A stretch of 5,540 nt of DNA from Gammaproteobacteria bacterium (GTDB lineage Bacteria > Pseudomonadota > Gammaproteobacteria > Competibacterales > Competibacteraceae), in NCBI GenBank assembly GCA_003562535.1, contig PWUP01000174.1, positions 1 through 5,540 on the forward strand. Reading direction: 5' to 3'. The position numbers and the translations under genes were made by a program. Positions 5,111-5,540 of this stretch are shown here, piece after piece. How positions within the stretch are numbered: position 1 is the stretch's first letter; the number at the start of each line of letters is the position of its first letter. Under the pieces are notes generated by a model. The model had not been told where the DNA came from. It made no database searches and was given only the letters and a program-made list of their open reading frames with translations.

Positions 5111-5540
5111 ATGAACTCTGATCGACTCACCGCCGGTCGGCGACTGGCGACCGTGGCAGCGTCTGCCGCCTTATTGACGGCGACCTTATTAGGCAGTGTA
5201 GCCAGTGCTCAAGAACGGGTTCGCTGGCAAGTCCCGATTGCTTTTCCATCGCATTTAGTCGGCTTGAGTACCCCGGTGCAATACCTGAGCCGCTCGCTCA
5301 ATGACGTATCCGGCGGCAGTATTACTCTGCGCTATTACGAACCGGGTGAACTGATTCCCCCGTTTGAAATTCTCGATGCGGTGTCCGAAGGCCGTTATCC
5401 TGCCGGTTTCACTTGGGTAGGCTACGATCAGGGCAGCATTCCAGCACTGCCGCTGTTTTCCGGCCCTCCGTTTGGCATGGAACCTCCCGCCTATATGGCT
5501 TGGCATTATTTCGGCGGCGGTCATGAATTGTTGCAAGAAA
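5111..5540 (+). CDS. TRAP transporter substrate-binding protein, DctP family (partial, C-terminus beyond right edge)
   Basis: This is the periplasmic receptor of a tripartite ATP-independent transporter, which hands its substrate to DctQM-type membrane subunits driven by an ion gradient. 143 residues are visible of an expected 330-370. Residues 1-33 are a signal peptide ending ASA before Q34. An RR pair is present (10-11), but the rest of the Tat motif is missing, so Sec export is more likely. The mature start reads WQVPIAFPSHLVGLSTPVQYLSRSL, followed by SGGSITLRYYEPGELIPPFEILDAVSEG (67-94), FTWVGY (100-105) and LFSGPPFGMEPPAYMAWHYFGGGHELLQE. These are the N-terminal blocks of the DctP group that includes TakP-like proteins binding 2-oxo or other organic acids. 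The conserved arginine that contacts the carboxylate lies beyond the edge, so the substrate cannot be read. dctQ and dctM are expected to the right. Confidence 0.9.
   Translation, partial: MNSDRLTAGRRLATVAASAALLTATLLGSVASAQERVRWQVPIAFPSHLVGLSTPVQYLSRSLNDVSGGSITLRYYEPGELIPPFEILDAVSEGRYPAGFTWVGYDQGSIPALPLFSGPPFGMEPPAYMAWHYFGGGHELLQE

Noticed and set aside
5111..5209. Tat signal peptide on the TRAP binding protein
   Set aside because: An RR pair is present at residues 10-11, but the flanking residues (AG before, LA after) do not fit the twin-arginine motif. A Sec signal with ASA cleavage explains it better.
5255..5536. 93-residue minus-strand open frame inside the TRAP gene
   Set aside because: It is antisense to a well-supported DctP-type gene.

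Overview
The window looks like chromosomal housekeeping and transport DNA from a gammaproteobacterium. The PstS and the enlarged PstC resemble the Pseudomonas-type phosphate system, the FKBP is of the Mip/FkpA type, and UreG and the TRAP binding protein fit a free-living proteobacterium. Codon use looks even across the window, and I see no mobile element, tRNA, rRNA or CRISPR. The species cannot be named from this sequence alone.

Left part, minus strand (1-2649): the start of a phosphate-uptake operon. pstS (periplasmic phosphate-binding protein, 2649 to 1678) is followed by an intrinsic terminator or attenuator (1611-1646), then by pstC (1568 leftward, cut by the window edge). PstC is of the long type. 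About 400 residues lie between its first membrane helix and the conserved permease core, and this insert contains seven short repeats that read like beta-propeller blades. pstA, pstB and phoU would be expected beyond the left edge. A candidate Pho box (2793-2810) with a -10-like hexamer at PhoB-type spacing lies upstream of pstS, which suggests induction by phosphate starvation.

Middle (2650-3070): a 421-base, AT-rich divergent intergenic region between pstS and an FKBP gene. It holds the candidate Pho box, a 10-bp direct repeat and only weak promoter signals on the plus side.

Right part, plus strand (3071-5540): an exported Mip/FkpA-type FKBP prolyl isomerase (3071-3760); a perfect 10-bp hairpin without a T-tract (3776-3799); ureG, the GTPase that delivers nickel to urease (3842-4459); and a small single-pass membrane protein of unknown function whose GTG start overlaps the ureG stop by four bases (4456-4884). 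A 226-base leader region follows, with two possible promoters and several inverted repeats. The window ends inside a DctP-type TRAP transporter substrate-binding protein (from 5111). Notably, ureG has no ureF or ureE before it. It sits instead in an apparent unit with the FKBP gene and the unknown membrane protein.

Nothing here is a clearly new system. The items most worth a second look are the propeller-like insert in PstC, the pstS-pstC attenuator with its Pho box, the structured leader before the TRAP gene, and the displaced ureG with its unknown partner.
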